Counted from the stretch's first letter, positions 23,737-33,277 are shown. The stretch: 64,000 bases of DNA from an uncultured Phycisphaerales bacterium (GCA_937868095.1 CALMLO010000014.1:186001-250000); one strand, 5' to 3'. Notes: generated from the letters alone by a model not told the origin. Program-made: numbers and translations.

Positions 23737-24870
23737 ATGAAAAGCAGAATCTGGAAAAAGCAAATGGCGGCCCTCTGCGGGCTTTGTCTGCTCGGACTGA
23801 TCTCATCCGGCCGGGCGGCTCGGGTGGCCGATATTGTGCAGGTGTACGGGATCCGCGGCAACCCTCTGTTCGGGACAGGGTTGGTGGTGGGACTCAACGG
23901 CACCGGGGACGGCTCGCTGCCCAGCGCTCAGATGCTCACCAGTCTTCTCCAGCGGGAAGGACAAATCAGTTTGTCGCCGGAGACACTTCGGTCGGGAAAT
24001 ATTGCACTAGTGATGGTTACGGCTGAGCTGGGGCCGTGGGATCGGGAAGGGGCACTGATTGATATTCATATTTCCGCGCTGGGGGCTGCCCAGAGTCTGC
24101 AAGGGGGAACGCTGCTGGCGACAGAACTTAAGGGTCTGGATGGCGAAGTGTATGCGGTGGCTCGGGTGGCTTCCGTTTCGACCAGTTCCTGGACAGTGGA
24201 GGGAAAAACCGGCAGCAAAGTGACCAAGAATCATCCGACAGTCGGGCGGATTCCAAATGGTGCTTATGTGGAGCGGGCCGAGACGTCTCGGTTTGTGCAG
24301 ATAATCGGCGGCCGGCGGTATATTACCTTGTCGCTTCGGCATCATAACTTTACGACTGCTGAACGGATTCGGTCGGCGATTGACCGGTTGTATCCGGATT
24401 GTGCCTTTGCAGAGGACCCGGGAACTATTCGGGTGCGCATTCCGGACAATGTGGCGGACAGCGAAATCATGAAGTTTACGGATTCTCTCCTTCAGCTGGA
24501 GGTGGAGGTGGATTTGCCGGGCATCGTGGTAATCAATGAAAGGACGGGAACGATTGTTGTCGGCGGCACAGTAAGTATTTCGGAGACGGCGGTTGCCCAG
24601 GGGGATTTGGTAGTGAAAATCAAGGAGCAGCAGTATGTTTCCCAACCGACGACTCCGTTTACAGACTCTGCTACAACGGCTGTAGTGGATGATACGGCCC
24701 TTTCCATCGAAGAACGGGAAGGACATTTAATTTCCCTGCCGCGAACGGTGACGGTGGAAGAACTGGCTCGGGCGCTGAATGCCATCGGGGCTTCGCCGCG
24801 GGATTTGATTTCCATTTTTGATGCGCTGAATCGGGCCGGTGCTTTGCAGGCCAAACTGGAGATGATGTGA
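23737..24870 (+). CDS. flgI: Flagellar P-ring protein FlgI
   Basis: A 377-residue FlgI of normal length with a signal peptide (ending about SSGRAA) and strong family blocks: RVADIVQVYGIRGNPLFGTG, LVVGLNGTGD and NERTGTIVVGGTVSISETAV. It forms the periplasmic ring around the rod. GACAGGAGT precedes the ATG. It overlaps flgJ in a TGATG junction. Confidence 0.96.
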   Translation: MKSRIWKKQMAALCGLCLLGLISSGRAARVADIVQVYGIRGNPLFGTGLVVGLNGTGDGSLPSAQMLTSLLQREGQISLSPETLRSGNIALVMVTAELGPWDREGALIDIHISALGAAQSLQGGTLLATELKGLDGEVYAVARVASVSTSSWTVEGKTGSKVTKNHPTVGRIPNGAYVERAETSRFVQIIGGRRYITLSLRHHNFTTAERIRSAIDRLYPDCAFAEDPGTIRVRIPDNVADSEIMKFTDSLLQLEVEVDLPGIVVINERTGTIVVGGTVSISETAVAQGDLVVKIKEQQYVSQPTTPFTDSATTAVVDDTALSIEEREGHLISLPRTVTVEELARALNAIGASPRDLISIFDALNRAGALQAKLEMM

Positions 24871-25259
24871 TGGACGTGGGGCCGATTTCCCATTTTCTGC
24901 CGCCGGTGTCTTTTCCGCCGGCTCCTCAGCAGACCCTTCAGTCTGCGGCGGTTGAGCAGGAGGAAACAGGCCGGAACCGGCAAATTCAGGAAACGGCCAA
25001 GCAGTTTGAAGGCATTCTGCTTCAGCAGGTTTTTAAGCAGATGAAGGAAGCGACCGGCTCGCTGGAGATTTCGGAAGAAGAGGACGGAGAGGAAAGCGGC
25101 TTTGGCGAGCAGATTCAAAGTATGTTTTGGATGTTTCTGGCTGAGCATGTGTCTCAGGAAGGAGGGGTCGGATTGTGGAAACAGATGGCAGAACAGTGGA
25201 GCCGGCAGGAATCCGCGAAGAATGCGGCAAAACTTACCGGACTGGATGAACAGCTATGA
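24870..25259 (+). CDS. flgJ: Rod-binding protein FlgJ, N-terminal domain only
   Basis: A 129-residue protein matching the rod-binding domain of FlgJ (ETAKQFEGILLQQVFKQMKE, later VGLWKQMAEQW). It lacks the C-terminal muramidase domain of enterobacterial FlgJ, as in many other phyla, so another enzyme must open the peptidoglycan. The ATG at 24870 gives a TGATG overlap with flgI; a GTG one codon earlier is possible. It overlaps flgN by 4 bases. Confidence 0.88.
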   Translation: MDVGPISHFLPPVSFPPAPQQTLQSAAVEQEETGRNRQIQETAKQFEGILLQQVFKQMKEATGSLEISEEEDGEESGFGEQIQSMFWMFLAEHVSQEGGVGLWKQMAEQWSRQESAKNAAKLTGLDEQL

Positions 25260-25765
25260 ATGCACTCAGTCAAGAGCATCTGGATAAGTTGGCAGAGTAT
25301 CTGGACAGCCAGGCGGGCTATCTGGAACGGGTGCTGCAGTTTCTGGATGAATTTCGCAAATCGCTGATTCGGCGGGATGTGGCGGCACTGGAACAGATGC
25401 AGGAACAGATGGAGCAGGAAGGGGAACTCTGCCGGCAAATGGAGCAGCGGCGCCGTCGGCTGACAGAGGATTTGGCGGAGGTGATGGGCTGCGGGGTTCC
25501 GGAGGTGTGTCTATCGCGGATTTGCAGCTGGGTTGAGCCGGCGCAGCAGGCGGATCTGAAGAAACGGCAGGAGCATTTGAAGCAGCTGGCTGACCGGCTT
25601 CGACAGCAGCATTTGGCAACGGAACTGCTGGTGCGGGAATACACACGGATGAACCGGCGGTTTTTGGAAGTCCTCACGGGACAGCTGGAGAAAGGGAGGA
25701 TGTATGATGCTCACGGGCGTCCGGAGGGAACAGCCCTGTCGGGGCTGGTGAGTGTGAAACTGTAG
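25256..25765 (+). CDS. flgN: FlgN-type export chaperone
   Basis: A 169-residue, mostly alpha-helical, Gln/Glu/Arg-rich protein with the long coiled-coil character of FlgN (LEQMQEQMEQEGELCRQMEQ; LLVREYTRMNRRFLEVLTGQ). It sits directly before flgK and flgL, the substrates FlgN protects. Its ATG overlaps the flgJ stop in an ATGA junction. Similarity is weak, as is usual for FlgN, and the call rests on composition and position together. Confidence 0.78.
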   Translation: MNALSQEHLDKLAEYLDSQAGYLERVLQFLDEFRKSLIRRDVAALEQMQEQMEQEGELCRQMEQRRRRLTEDLAEVMGCGVPEVCLSRICSWVEPAQQADLKKRQEHLKQLADRLRQQHLATELLVREYTRMNRRFLEVLTGQLEKGRMYDAHGRPEGTALSGLVSVKL

Positions 25766-25795
25766 ACGGAAATAGACGAAAAGGAACGGAAACGT

Positions 25796-27823
25796 ATGGC
25801 CGGTTATGATATAGGAATGAGCGGAATCAGGGCGGCCCAGAAGGCGCTGAATGTCATCGGCAATAATCTGGCCAATGCCGCTACGCCGGGCTATCACCGT
25901 CAGGAAGTGGATTTGCGCCCGGCCGAAGATTCTTATATGAGCGGGGTGATGACCGGTCAAGGGGTGGATTTTGCCGGCATTCAGCGACAGATTGATGCGT
26001 TTCTGGAAGCGCAGCTGCTCCAGTACAACTCGTCTCTGTCTGCCATGTCGCGCAAACTGGATGCTCTGCGCGTAGTGGAAAGCGGAATGGGCGAGCTGTC
26101 GCTGAGCAGCATCAGTGAAAGTCTGGACAATTTCTATGCCTCTCTGTCCGACCTGTCGCTGCGGCCGCAGGATGTGAACTACCAGACCTCGGTCACAGCA
26201 TCGGCGGAAACCCTCACCAGTCAGCTCCGCAACTTGGCTTCCATCGTTCACAGTCTCCAGGATTCGCTTTATACGGAAGCACAGGAGGTGGTGGACAAGG
26301 TCAATCAGCTGGCCGTGCAGGTTGCCAAGATGAATCAGGAGATTTTTTCACTCCAGGTACAGGGACAGGAGTGCGGCAACCTGATGGACCAGCGGGATTT
26401 GCTAATCGGGCAAATGGGCGAGTATATCGATATTCGAACCGTTCAGCGCGACTGTGGAGTGGTAGATGTGGCAGTGTCGGATATTCCGATCGTGATTGGT
26501 TCTAATGTGTGTGCAATTCGTCTTGGATTAACAGAGGAGGGCGGGCAGACGAAGCTGGGCATCGCAGCAGAGGGAACCGAACAGCTGGACACGGAGCTTC
26601 AGAATGGGACGCTGGGGGCCATTTGTGAACTGCGGAACAGCACATTGGCGGACTTTCTCGACAAACTTGATAAGCTGGCGGTATCCCTGATTTCAGAAAT
26701 CAACCGTCTCCACGTACAGGGAATCAGTTCGAACGGCTCGTTTACGAGTCTGACCGGCTGGACGATGACGGAAAGCAGTGTGGCGGATTTTGTGCCGCCT
26801 GTGACCGCCGGAACAATTTATGTTCGGGTGATTGACCCGGATGGCGTCTCCACGCGTTACGCGGTTTCTGTGGATGAAACCAGCACCCTCGAAAGTGTTG
26901 CGGCAGACCTGGCCTCGATTCCGGGGCTGGATGGAGCCACCGGCCTCTATGCAGGTCGGCTTCAGATTGTGGCCAACACGGGTTATCAGTTTGATTTTCT
27001 GCCGGGTGTTCTGACCAGTCCGACGACGACGATACCGTCGGAACTGGCGGGAGCTGGGTCGGCAGAGAATCAGAAACCGCCCACGATTGCGATTTCGGGC
27101 CAATATACCGGCACCGCGAATCAGACTTATACGTGTACCGTTCACACCAATCCGCCGGACCAGACGCTGGCGATTGGAAACGGGACGATGTCGCTGGAAG
27201 TAAAAGACGGCTCCGGTGCTGTCGTGGCGACTCTTCAGCTCGGCTCGGACTATGTACCCGGCACAGCTTTATCCATCGAGGAGGGGGTTTTCATAACACT
27301 GGGGACCAATGGAATCAGCCCGGGTTATCTGAATGACGGTGATGTGATTACCATTGAGGCGCTGGCCAATTCGGATACGTCGGGCTTTCTGGCGGCGGTG
27401 GGCATCAATTGCTTTTTCAGCGGATGCGATGCGGCCTCCATTGATGTGACGGAAGATATTCGTCTGGATGCCTCCCGTATCGCTGTTTCCACGGGAGTGG
27501 AAGGAACAGATAATCGGAACTGCGTAGCAATGGCGAGCTTGGGCGACTGCAAAATGGCGGCCTTAGGCGGTATGACGACAAAGGAATATTACCAGCAGTT
27601 GGCGGTGGAGGTCGGACAGAAGATTTCCGTTCTGGATATGCAGTCCAGCAATACGGAGGAAATTATCCGCAGCCTGGAAGAGCAGCGGGATGAAGCCAGC
27701 AGCGTGGATGTCAACGAGCAGGCCAGTCTGATGATTGTGTATGAGCGCATGTTTCAGGCAATGGCAAAGTATTTAAATTCTGTCAACGATTCGATTGACA
27801 CGATTATGAGCATGCTTTCATAG
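25796..27823 (+). CDS. flgK: Hook-filament junction protein FlgK
   Basis: A 675-residue FlgK. It has the N-terminal GMSGIRAAQKALNVIGNNLA and TPGYHRQEVDL, the FlgK D1 segment VNQLAVQVAKMNQEIFSLQV, and a C-terminal helix ASLMIVYERMFQAMAKYLNS. A large insertion of about 250 residues in the middle, rich in Thr, Gly and Ser, is a surface-exposed domain. It joins hook and filament. flgL follows after 90 bases. Confidence 0.95.
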   Translation: MAGYDIGMSGIRAAQKALNVIGNNLANAATPGYHRQEVDLRPAEDSYMSGVMTGQGVDFAGIQRQIDAFLEAQLLQYNSSLSAMSRKLDALRVVESGMGELSLSSISESLDNFYASLSDLSLRPQDVNYQTSVTASAETLTSQLRNLASIVHSLQDSLYTEAQEVVDKVNQLAVQVAKMNQEIFSLQVQGQECGNLMDQRDLLIGQMGEYIDIRTVQRDCGVVDVAVSDIPIVIGSNVCAIRLGLTEEGGQTKLGIAAEGTEQLDTELQNGTLGAICELRNSTLADFLDKLDKLAVSLISEINRLHVQGISSNGSFTSLTGWTMTESSVADFVPPVTAGTIYVRVIDPDGVSTRYAVSVDETSTLESVAADLASIPGLDGATGLYAGRLQIVANTGYQFDFLPGVLTSPTTTIPSELAGAGSAENQKPPTIAISGQYTGTANQTYTCTVHTNPPDQTLAIGNGTMSLEVKDGSGAVVATLQLGSDYVPGTALSIEEGVFITLGTNGISPGYLNDGDVITIEALANSDTSGFLAAVGINCFFSGCDAASIDVTEDIRLDASRIAVSTGVEGTDNRNCVAMASLGDCKMAALGGMTTKEYYQQLAVEVGQKISVLDMQSSNTEEIIRSLEEQRDEASSVDVNEQASLMIVYERMFQAMAKYLNSVNDSIDTIMSMLS

Positions 27824-27913
27824 GGAGTTTCATTGGCCTGCGACTTGTCCAGACAAAGAATCGCCGTTTCCCTGCAGGAAGTGCCGGAAAACAGATAAGA
27901 GAGAGGATAAGCG

Positions 27914-29101
27914 ATGAGTTATTCCTTAGAGTCCATTTTCAAAACCACCTATTGGGCGATCAGCCGGCACTCGGAGGCGCTCAATATTCTTCAGCAAAAG
28001 GCGGCGACCGGACAGGATCTCAGTCGCGTATCGGATGATCCCAGCCATGCCAATCAGATTCTCGGTTTTCAGTCGGATCAGCGGAAGAAGGAAGTTTATT
28101 TGAATACGATGGAAGAAGCCATCAGCGTTCTGGACTTAAGTTCGTCAGTCGTCCAGAGCATTATGAGTGAGATGGCCAACGCCCGCGCTTCGCTGGCTTC
28201 GACCATGTCCGGCACAACCAGTTCGCAGGTGCGCCGCACCCTGGCTACGGAGCTGAATAATGCATTGGAGCAGGTTGTCTCGTTCGCTAATTCGGAACGG
28301 CTCGGCCAGTATTTGTTTGCAGGAGCGAATTCAGAACAGGCCCCCTATCAGGTGGAACGAGACGGAAACGGTCAGATTATCCGGGTGAACTATCAGGGCA
28401 GCCAGCAGGAGCAGAATGTGGAAATCATCCAGGGGATGGAACTGTCGGCTCTGCTGGTGGGAGATCAGCTTTTCCGCGACGATAGCCGTCAGACGCCGGT
28501 ATTTTACGGTTCTACCGGGGTTGCGGCGGGCAGCGGAACCTCCAGTGTGCGGGGAGATGTGTATTTGACTGTAGCCGGTTCGCCGGGGAATTATCAGCTG
28601 TCGATCGATGGGGGAGCCAGCTGGATGACGGTGGATGGGACAGAAACCAATGTCGCCGTCGTGAACTCCCAGACCGGCGAGGTCCTCTATGTAGATGCAA
28701 CCGGCATTCAGCAGACCGGTACCGAGCCCGTCCGGGTTCCCGGAACCTACGATATTTTCAATATTCTTATTTATGCCAGAGATTTGCTGAATAACAATCA
28801 GAATTTGGATGACGAGACGCTGGATGAGCTGATGGCAGCGACGCTGACTTCAATGCAGGAGGTCGAAGAAAAACTGACGCGGTCGTTTCCGGTCATTGGA
28901 GGCCGCATCGAGACGCTCAGCAATCTGAAGGACAGCGTGGAGGATTTGAAGGTCAATTCAGAAGACGAAGTGAGCCGTCTGCTGGATGCGGATATTACCC
29001 AGCTGGCCATTGATTTGGCCAGGCATCAAATGCTTTATGAAATGTCGCTCACGGCGGCTTCTAAGATTTTTTCTACTTCTTTGCTGGATTTTCTTGAGTG
29101 A
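27914..29101 (+). CDS. flgL: Hook-filament junction protein FlgL
   Basis: A 395-residue flagellin-like protein. The N-terminal heptad region (LNILQQKAATGQDLSRVSDD; then QILGFQSDQRKK) and the C-terminal ITQLAIDLARHQMLYEMSLT with ASKIFSTSLLDFL are diagnostic of FlgL. AGAGAGGATAAGCG precedes the ATG. The central region is longer than in enteric FlgL. It ends where the glycosyltransferase cluster begins. Confidence 0.94.
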   Translation: MSYSLESIFKTTYWAISRHSEALNILQQKAATGQDLSRVSDDPSHANQILGFQSDQRKKEVYLNTMEEAISVLDLSSSVVQSIMSEMANARASLASTMSGTTSSQVRRTLATELNNALEQVVSFANSERLGQYLFAGANSEQAPYQVERDGNGQIIRVNYQGSQQEQNVEIIQGMELSALLVGDQLFRDDSRQTPVFYGSTGVAAGSGTSSVRGDVYLTVAGSPGNYQLSIDGGASWMTVDGTETNVAVVNSQTGEVLYVDATGIQQTGTEPVRVPGTYDIFNILIYARDLLNNNQNLDDETLDELMAATLTSMQEVEEKLTRSFPVIGGRIETLSNLKDSVEDLKVNSEDEVSRLLDADITQLAIDLARHQMLYEMSLTAASKIFSTSLLDFLE

Positions 29102-29115
29102 AAAGGGCTTTGCAG

Positions 29116-30561
29116 ATGCAAATGGACTCGCCAACTTTTTTGTATCGTCAGGCCGTGCAGCTGGCGAAAGAAAAACAGACCGTTTCTGCCATGCACGCTA
29201 TAGAAGAGTTTCTGAAAGCCAGGCCGACGCATGGGCCGGGCTGGCACCTGGCGGGCCGGCTGGCGATGGAGATGGGAGATTATCAGCGGGCGATACAGTT
29301 TTTTCAGCGTTGCCTTTCGCTTCTGGATGGCCCGAAAGAGGCCGTCGAAGATTTGGCGGCGGCCTGGCTGAAGATGAATCGGCCTCAGCAGGCCGTACGG
29401 CTGCTGCGGACTATGAAGGCGGAGAATTGCTGGAGCGAAACACTGGCTCTCGAAACCGCCGGCTGTTTTCTGCGGCAGCAGGAGCCGGCAGCGGCAATGG
29501 ATGTTTTTCAGATGGGACAGCGCTGTTCGCGGCACCCTGCCGTTTTTGATGGGTTGATTGAACAATTGAAAGTTCAGCGACCGAAAGTCGCCTTTTTCTG
29601 CGGTGCTGACGGAGACACATTTTTGAAACCCATTTTGTCCTATCTTCGGCCGCGCTACCCCCTTCGCGTCTTCAGCGGCTCCCAAGCCGATGAAGTGAAG
29701 GAATTGATGGAATGGAGCGATATTTCCTGGTTTGAATGGGCCGGCGGTCTGGCACAAATCGGTTCTCATCTGCCGAAGACCTGCCGGATAATTGTCCGGC
29801 TGCATCGATATGAGGCCTATTTGCCATGGCCCAGGCAAATTCACTGGCCCAATGTGGATGTGCTGGTTACGGTGGGCAATTCTTATGTAATTCGAGCGCT
29901 GGAGCATTGGGTGCCGGATATTCGTCAGCAAACAGCAATTGTCCGCATCCCCAATGGGGTGGATGTAGAAGCCATTCCTTTTGTGCAGCGGAAAAGAGGC
30001 AAACATATTGCGTTTATCGCTTCCTGCCGGATGGTGAAAAATCCGATGTTCTTGCTCCAATGTATGGCTTATCTTCATCAGATGGATCCGGAATATCAGC
30101 TGTTCATTGCGGGCAAACTCGATGATTTGCTTATCCGCCAGTATCTGGAGCATCAGATTCAAGTCCTCGGGCTGGGCCAGGCGGTGCATTTTGACGGATG
30201 GGTGGAGGATATTCAGGGCTGGCTGGCTGATAAACATTATGTGGCGGTCAGCAGTCTGATTGAGAGCCAGGGAATGGGTGCCCTGGAAGCAATGGCGGCC
30301 GGACTCAAGCCGGTCATTCATCATTTTCCGGGAGCCGAAGAGATTTACGGCAAAGAGTTTCTGTTTAGCACGCCGGAGGAGTTTTGCGAACAGATTTTGT
30401 CAGAGCCATACGAACCGGCGGTTTACCGGCAGTTTGTGGAGCAGCGATATCCGCTTCAGCGGACTCTCCGCTTGATTGATGAATTGATAGATTCCTTTGA
30501 ACAAACGGAAATTAGCCCGGCAGCGAACCATCTGGCGGAGGATGCAGTTGGCGTCGGATAG
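29116..30561 (+). CDS. TPR-glycosyltransferase fusion (GT-B fold, GT4-like)
   Basis: A 481-residue predicted cytoplasmic transferase. Residues about 1-150 are TPR-like helices (FLKARPTHGPGWHLAGRLAM; YQRAIQFFQRCLSLLDG). Residues about 160-460 resemble a GT-B glycosyltransferase of family 4 type, with an RIPNGVDVEAIPF segment, IAFIASCRMVKNPMFLLQCM, and SSLIESQGMGALEAMAAGLK in place of the ExE region. The ATG at 29116 was preferred to a GTG overlapping the flgL stop because AAGGG lies 9 bases before it. It probably modifies flagellin or a hook-associated protein; the donor sugar is unknown. Confidence 0.82.
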   Translation: MQMDSPTFLYRQAVQLAKEKQTVSAMHAIEEFLKARPTHGPGWHLAGRLAMEMGDYQRAIQFFQRCLSLLDGPKEAVEDLAAAWLKMNRPQQAVRLLRTMKAENCWSETLALETAGCFLRQQEPAAAMDVFQMGQRCSRHPAVFDGLIEQLKVQRPKVAFFCGADGDTFLKPILSYLRPRYPLRVFSGSQADEVKELMEWSDISWFEWAGGLAQIGSHLPKTCRIIVRLHRYEAYLPWPRQIHWPNVDVLVTVGNSYVIRALEHWVPDIRQQTAIVRIPNGVDVEAIPFVQRKRGKHIAFIASCRMVKNPMFLLQCMAYLHQMDPEYQLFIAGKLDDLLIRQYLEHQIQVLGLGQAVHFDGWVEDIQGWLADKHYVAVSSLIESQGMGALEAMAAGLKPVIHHFPGAEEIYGKEFLFSTPEEFCEQILSEPYEPAVYRQFVEQRYPLQRTLRLIDELIDSFEQTEISPAANHLAEDAVGVG

Positions 30562-30594
30562 AAGTGTTTGAAGTTTTGACATGTGTTTATCCGA
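30554..30594. repeat. Inverted repeat upstream of a sigma-54 promoter
   Basis: TCGGATA (30554-30560) and TATCCGA (30588-30594) are exact reverse complements 27 bases apart. They lie 50-90 bp upstream of the -24/-12 element at 30644. A CGGATT dyad lies upstream of the flgB sigma-54 promoter too, so these may be activator half-sites. Confidence 0.4.
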
Positions 30595-30643
30595 GGGGTC
30601 AAGATTCCTTCTGTTTCCGCTCGAAAAAGGCAAAATTGACTTT

Positions 30644-30659
30644 GGGCATAGGATTTGCA
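30644..30659 (+). promoter_or_regulatory. Sigma-54 promoter of the glycosyltransferase operon
   Basis: GGGCATAGGATTTGCA has GG and GC at the correct spacing and shares 13 of 16 bases with the flgD element (TGGCATAGCAGTTGCA). It ends 51 bases before the next start codon, in the only sizeable gap between flgL and the large transferase genes. Confidence 0.65.
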
Positions 30660-30710
30660 CAAAAAACAGAAAAACCATAGACAGTTCTAATCTCTTTAGG
30701 GAGTGTGAAG

Positions 30711-32405
30711 ATGTCCGGACCGGATAAAAAAGTATTGGTGCAGGCAGCAGAATTGGCGGAGAAAGGGCAATATGAACAAGCCTTGGGACTCTTGCAAAGT
30801 TATCTGAAGGAACATCCCCAGGATCCGGAGGCCCTCAATGATGCCGGTACAATCCTGTATTGTCTTCATCGAGGGCAGGAGGCCATTGAGTATTTTCAAA
30901 AGGCCCGCTCCTTGAGCCGTGGGGAAATCCTTGCCCAGGTTCTTTTTAATCTTTGCGAGGTCTATCTGGCAGAACGTTGTCCCGAGGAGGCAGTCGGGCT
31001 GCTGGATGAGATGACCTCTCATAACATTCTGAATGTGGACACGCTCAATCGGATTGCCCAATGTTTTGTAGATAAGAATGCATTAGGGCCGGCGATTGAG
31101 ATGCTGCTGTACTCGCTGCGACTGGCCCCCAATCAGGAAATCCTGCGTCCGATGCTCGAGATTATCCGAAGCAGGCGGGCGGCTGTCTTTTTGTATGGGG
31201 AGCAGGAGCGTCGGCTGGAAGGGCTTCAATCCTATCTTCAGGAAAGGTATCGGGTTTATCCCTGTATCGGAGGCAATCTGCCGGCTGTCGGAGAAGGAAT
31301 CTTCCGGCAGGCGGTATCGATTTTTGCCGGCATCAGCAGGGCTCTGCTCGACAGTCGTTATCAGAGAGGGCCTTCGATTCTCTTTTTAGATTATGAAGAT
31401 TTGGGCAATCCTGCAATAGAACAGATTGACTGGACGGGCATCCAGGCACTGTTTGTCCCCTGCACGGCTGTTGCCGAACAGATTCGGCAGTGTTTGGGGA
31501 CGATTCCTTCCGCCGTGCGGGTTGGAACAATCGGACCCAGTGTCGATGCGGAGACGATCGGCTTTTTGGAACGAAAGAAAGGCAAACGCCTGGCGGCTGT
31601 CGGCCCCTGGACGGCTCATCACAATCCGATGTTTCTGCTGCATTGTATGCAGAAACTGCACTATCTCGATGCAGATATGCGGCTCTATTTGGCCGGCGAG
31701 TTTGAGGATGAATCCGTCCGGCAGTATGTCGAATCGATGATTGAAGCGATGGGGCTGGACAATGCGGTCTTTCTCGATGGGGTGCCCCGCAACTGGCAGC
31801 GGTGGCTGAAAGATAAGCACTACATTGTTTCTGCGGCGGTGGATGGACGGGCGATGCCGTCGGTTTTATGCGGAATGGCGGCTGGACTTCGTCCGGTTGT
31901 GCATCAATTCCCGGGGGCGTCGGAGTTTGTGGAGCCCCAGTATCAGTTCCTGCTGGCGGAAGATTTCTGTCGGCAGATTCTGGAAGGGGCCTATGAACCG
32001 CAGCGGTATCGGGAATGGGTGGTCGATCATTATTCACCCGTGCAGATTTATCTGCCGCTGGTGCGGGTTCTTTCGGAAATGGAACATCAACTGATGCTCC
32101 AGTCAGGCGGGCCGCAAGCACAAGAGCAGCCGACTTTTAAGCCGGCTTCAGCGGAGTATTCTCCTGCATGCCGTCCTGTGCCGATTTCTTCGCCGGTTCC
32201 TTCCGTCAAGGCGGCGGCGGAACCGCCCGTACCTTCTTCTTCGACATCAGAATCAGAGATGGAAGAAACAATTGAAGAGTTGGCACGGAAGGCCTTGGAA
32301 GCAGCCCAGCGGCTTTCATCCTTTTCAGGAAAGGTTGGTTCGGCACCGGCGGGGGCGGCGGCGTGCAGCAGCCCGGAAAGGAGTCCGTCCGCCAGCCCTT
32401 TTTAG
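30711..32405 (+). CDS. TPR-glycosyltransferase fusion, paralogue of the preceding gene
   Basis: A 564-residue paralogue of the 29116-30561 product. TPR helices (YEQALGLLQSYLKEHPQDPE) precede a GT-B/GT4-like domain (HNPMFLLHCMQKLHYLDADM; VLCGMAAGLRPVVHQFPGAS). The last ~110 residues are Pro/Ser/Ala-rich and then helical, with no domain recognised. The ATG at 30711 has AGGGAG 8 bases upstream. Its end overlaps the next frame by 43 bases. With its sigma-54 promoter it starts the main glycosylation operon. Confidence 0.82.
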   Translation: MSGPDKKVLVQAAELAEKGQYEQALGLLQSYLKEHPQDPEALNDAGTILYCLHRGQEAIEYFQKARSLSRGEILAQVLFNLCEVYLAERCPEEAVGLLDEMTSHNILNVDTLNRIAQCFVDKNALGPAIEMLLYSLRLAPNQEILRPMLEIIRSRRAAVFLYGEQERRLEGLQSYLQERYRVYPCIGGNLPAVGEGIFRQAVSIFAGISRALLDSRYQRGPSILFLDYEDLGNPAIEQIDWTGIQALFVPCTAVAEQIRQCLGTIPSAVRVGTIGPSVDAETIGFLERKKGKRLAAVGPWTAHHNPMFLLHCMQKLHYLDADMRLYLAGEFEDESVRQYVESMIEAMGLDNAVFLDGVPRNWQRWLKDKHYIVSAAVDGRAMPSVLCGMAAGLRPVVHQFPGASEFVEPQYQFLLAEDFCRQILEGAYEPQRYREWVVDHYSPVQIYLPLVRVLSEMEHQLMLQSGGPQAQEQPTFKPASAEYSPACRPVPISSPVPSVKAAAEPPVPSSSTSESEMEETIEELARKALEAAQRLSSFSGKVGSAPAGAAACSSPERSPSASPF

Positions 32406-33274
32406 CGGAGGAAAATACCGAGCCGGCGGTTGAACCAGCCGAAGACGAGTTGCCCAAGCCCGCCGTCCGTGGCGGAAAACGCACAAGGGTGCTGATTGTT
32501 CCGCCGCCGGGACTTTTGTCGGTCTTGCTGGCCGAGCCGGCCATCCGAGCATTTGGGCAGGCGGAAGCTTCGAGCCGGGAGATTACAATCTGCCATGAGT
32601 ACGCCGATTTATTCATCGGACATCCGGGAGTACGCGGGCTGGCTTATGGAGATGCCGGTGAACTGAACGAATCGTTCGACAAGGTGATTTATCTGCGGGG
32701 TGAGCCGCGGAAAGGAGCCGCTATGGACTGGATGTTTGATGCAGCAGGACAACTGGGGGTGCGGCTGGAGCACCAGACTCCTCAAATCATTCTGAACAGT
32801 TTTGATTTTGTCCGCACGCAGCGGTTTGGGTTGTCAAAGGTGCCTCGTCCCCGTGTGGTACTGGCGCCGCTTTCGGACAGTGCGGAAAGCTGGCTGGCTG
32901 CTCATTCAGTCGAACTGGCTCAACTCTTGAAGCAGAAACTGGGCGCAGGGCTTGTATATGCAGGAGGCGGGATTGGACCGGCAGCGGAAGGAGCCAAAGA
33001 CCTTCGGGGAAAACTGACGGCCCGCGAGATTGCCGCGGTGCTCCAGCAGTGCGATTTGCTCATCAGTGAAGAGGAAGAGACCGCCGCGCTGGCGGCTGCG
33101 ATTCATCTGCCGATTGTATATCTTGGAAAAAATTCATGGGATTGCTGGCCGATGAAGGAAGGAAGCAGCATTATTTCTATTTGTCCGACCGGCCCTGAGG
33201 ATGTGCTGGGGGCCGTCGCACGGCTGAATCCGGCATGGAACGCAGGGCGGACAACAGAGGGAACTGTTCAATAA
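32363..33274 (+). CDS. GT9-like glycosyltransferase (heptosyltransferase fold)
   Basis: About 303 residues, possibly fewer because the start is unsure. The GTG at 32363 lies within the end of the preceding gene and has no ribosome site. The frame is open upstream to 32276 but contains no ATG. Features of ADP-heptose:LPS heptosyltransferase-like proteins are visible (RVLIVPPPGLLSVLLAEPAI; LVYAGGGIGPAAEGAKDLRG; LTAREIAAVLQQCDLLISEE). The substrate site looks weakened: the family's usual GxD-type motif is LLISEEEE here. It is in the -1 frame relative to its neighbour, so translational coupling or frameshifting is conceivable. Confidence 0.68.
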   Translation: MQQPGKESVRQPFLAEENTEPAVEPAEDELPKPAVRGGKRTRVLIVPPPGLLSVLLAEPAIRAFGQAEASSREITICHEYADLFIGHPGVRGLAYGDAGELNESFDKVIYLRGEPRKGAAMDWMFDAAGQLGVRLEHQTPQIILNSFDFVRTQRFGLSKVPRPRVVLAPLSDSAESWLAAHSVELAQLLKQKLGAGLVYAGGGIGPAAEGAKDLRGKLTAREIAAVLQQCDLLISEEEETAALAAAIHLPIVYLGKNSWDCWPMKEGSSIISICPTGPEDVLGAVARLNPAWNAGRTTEGTVQ

Positions 33275-33277
33275 ACA

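Noticed and set aside
27834-27851. TGGCCTGCGACTTGTC, sigma-54-like, before flgL
   Set aside because: The -12 element has GT in place of the invariant GC.
29035-30324. 429-codon minus-strand frame antisense to a glycosyltransferase gene
   Set aside because: A shadow frame of a GC-rich gene; no domain and no promoter or ribosome site.
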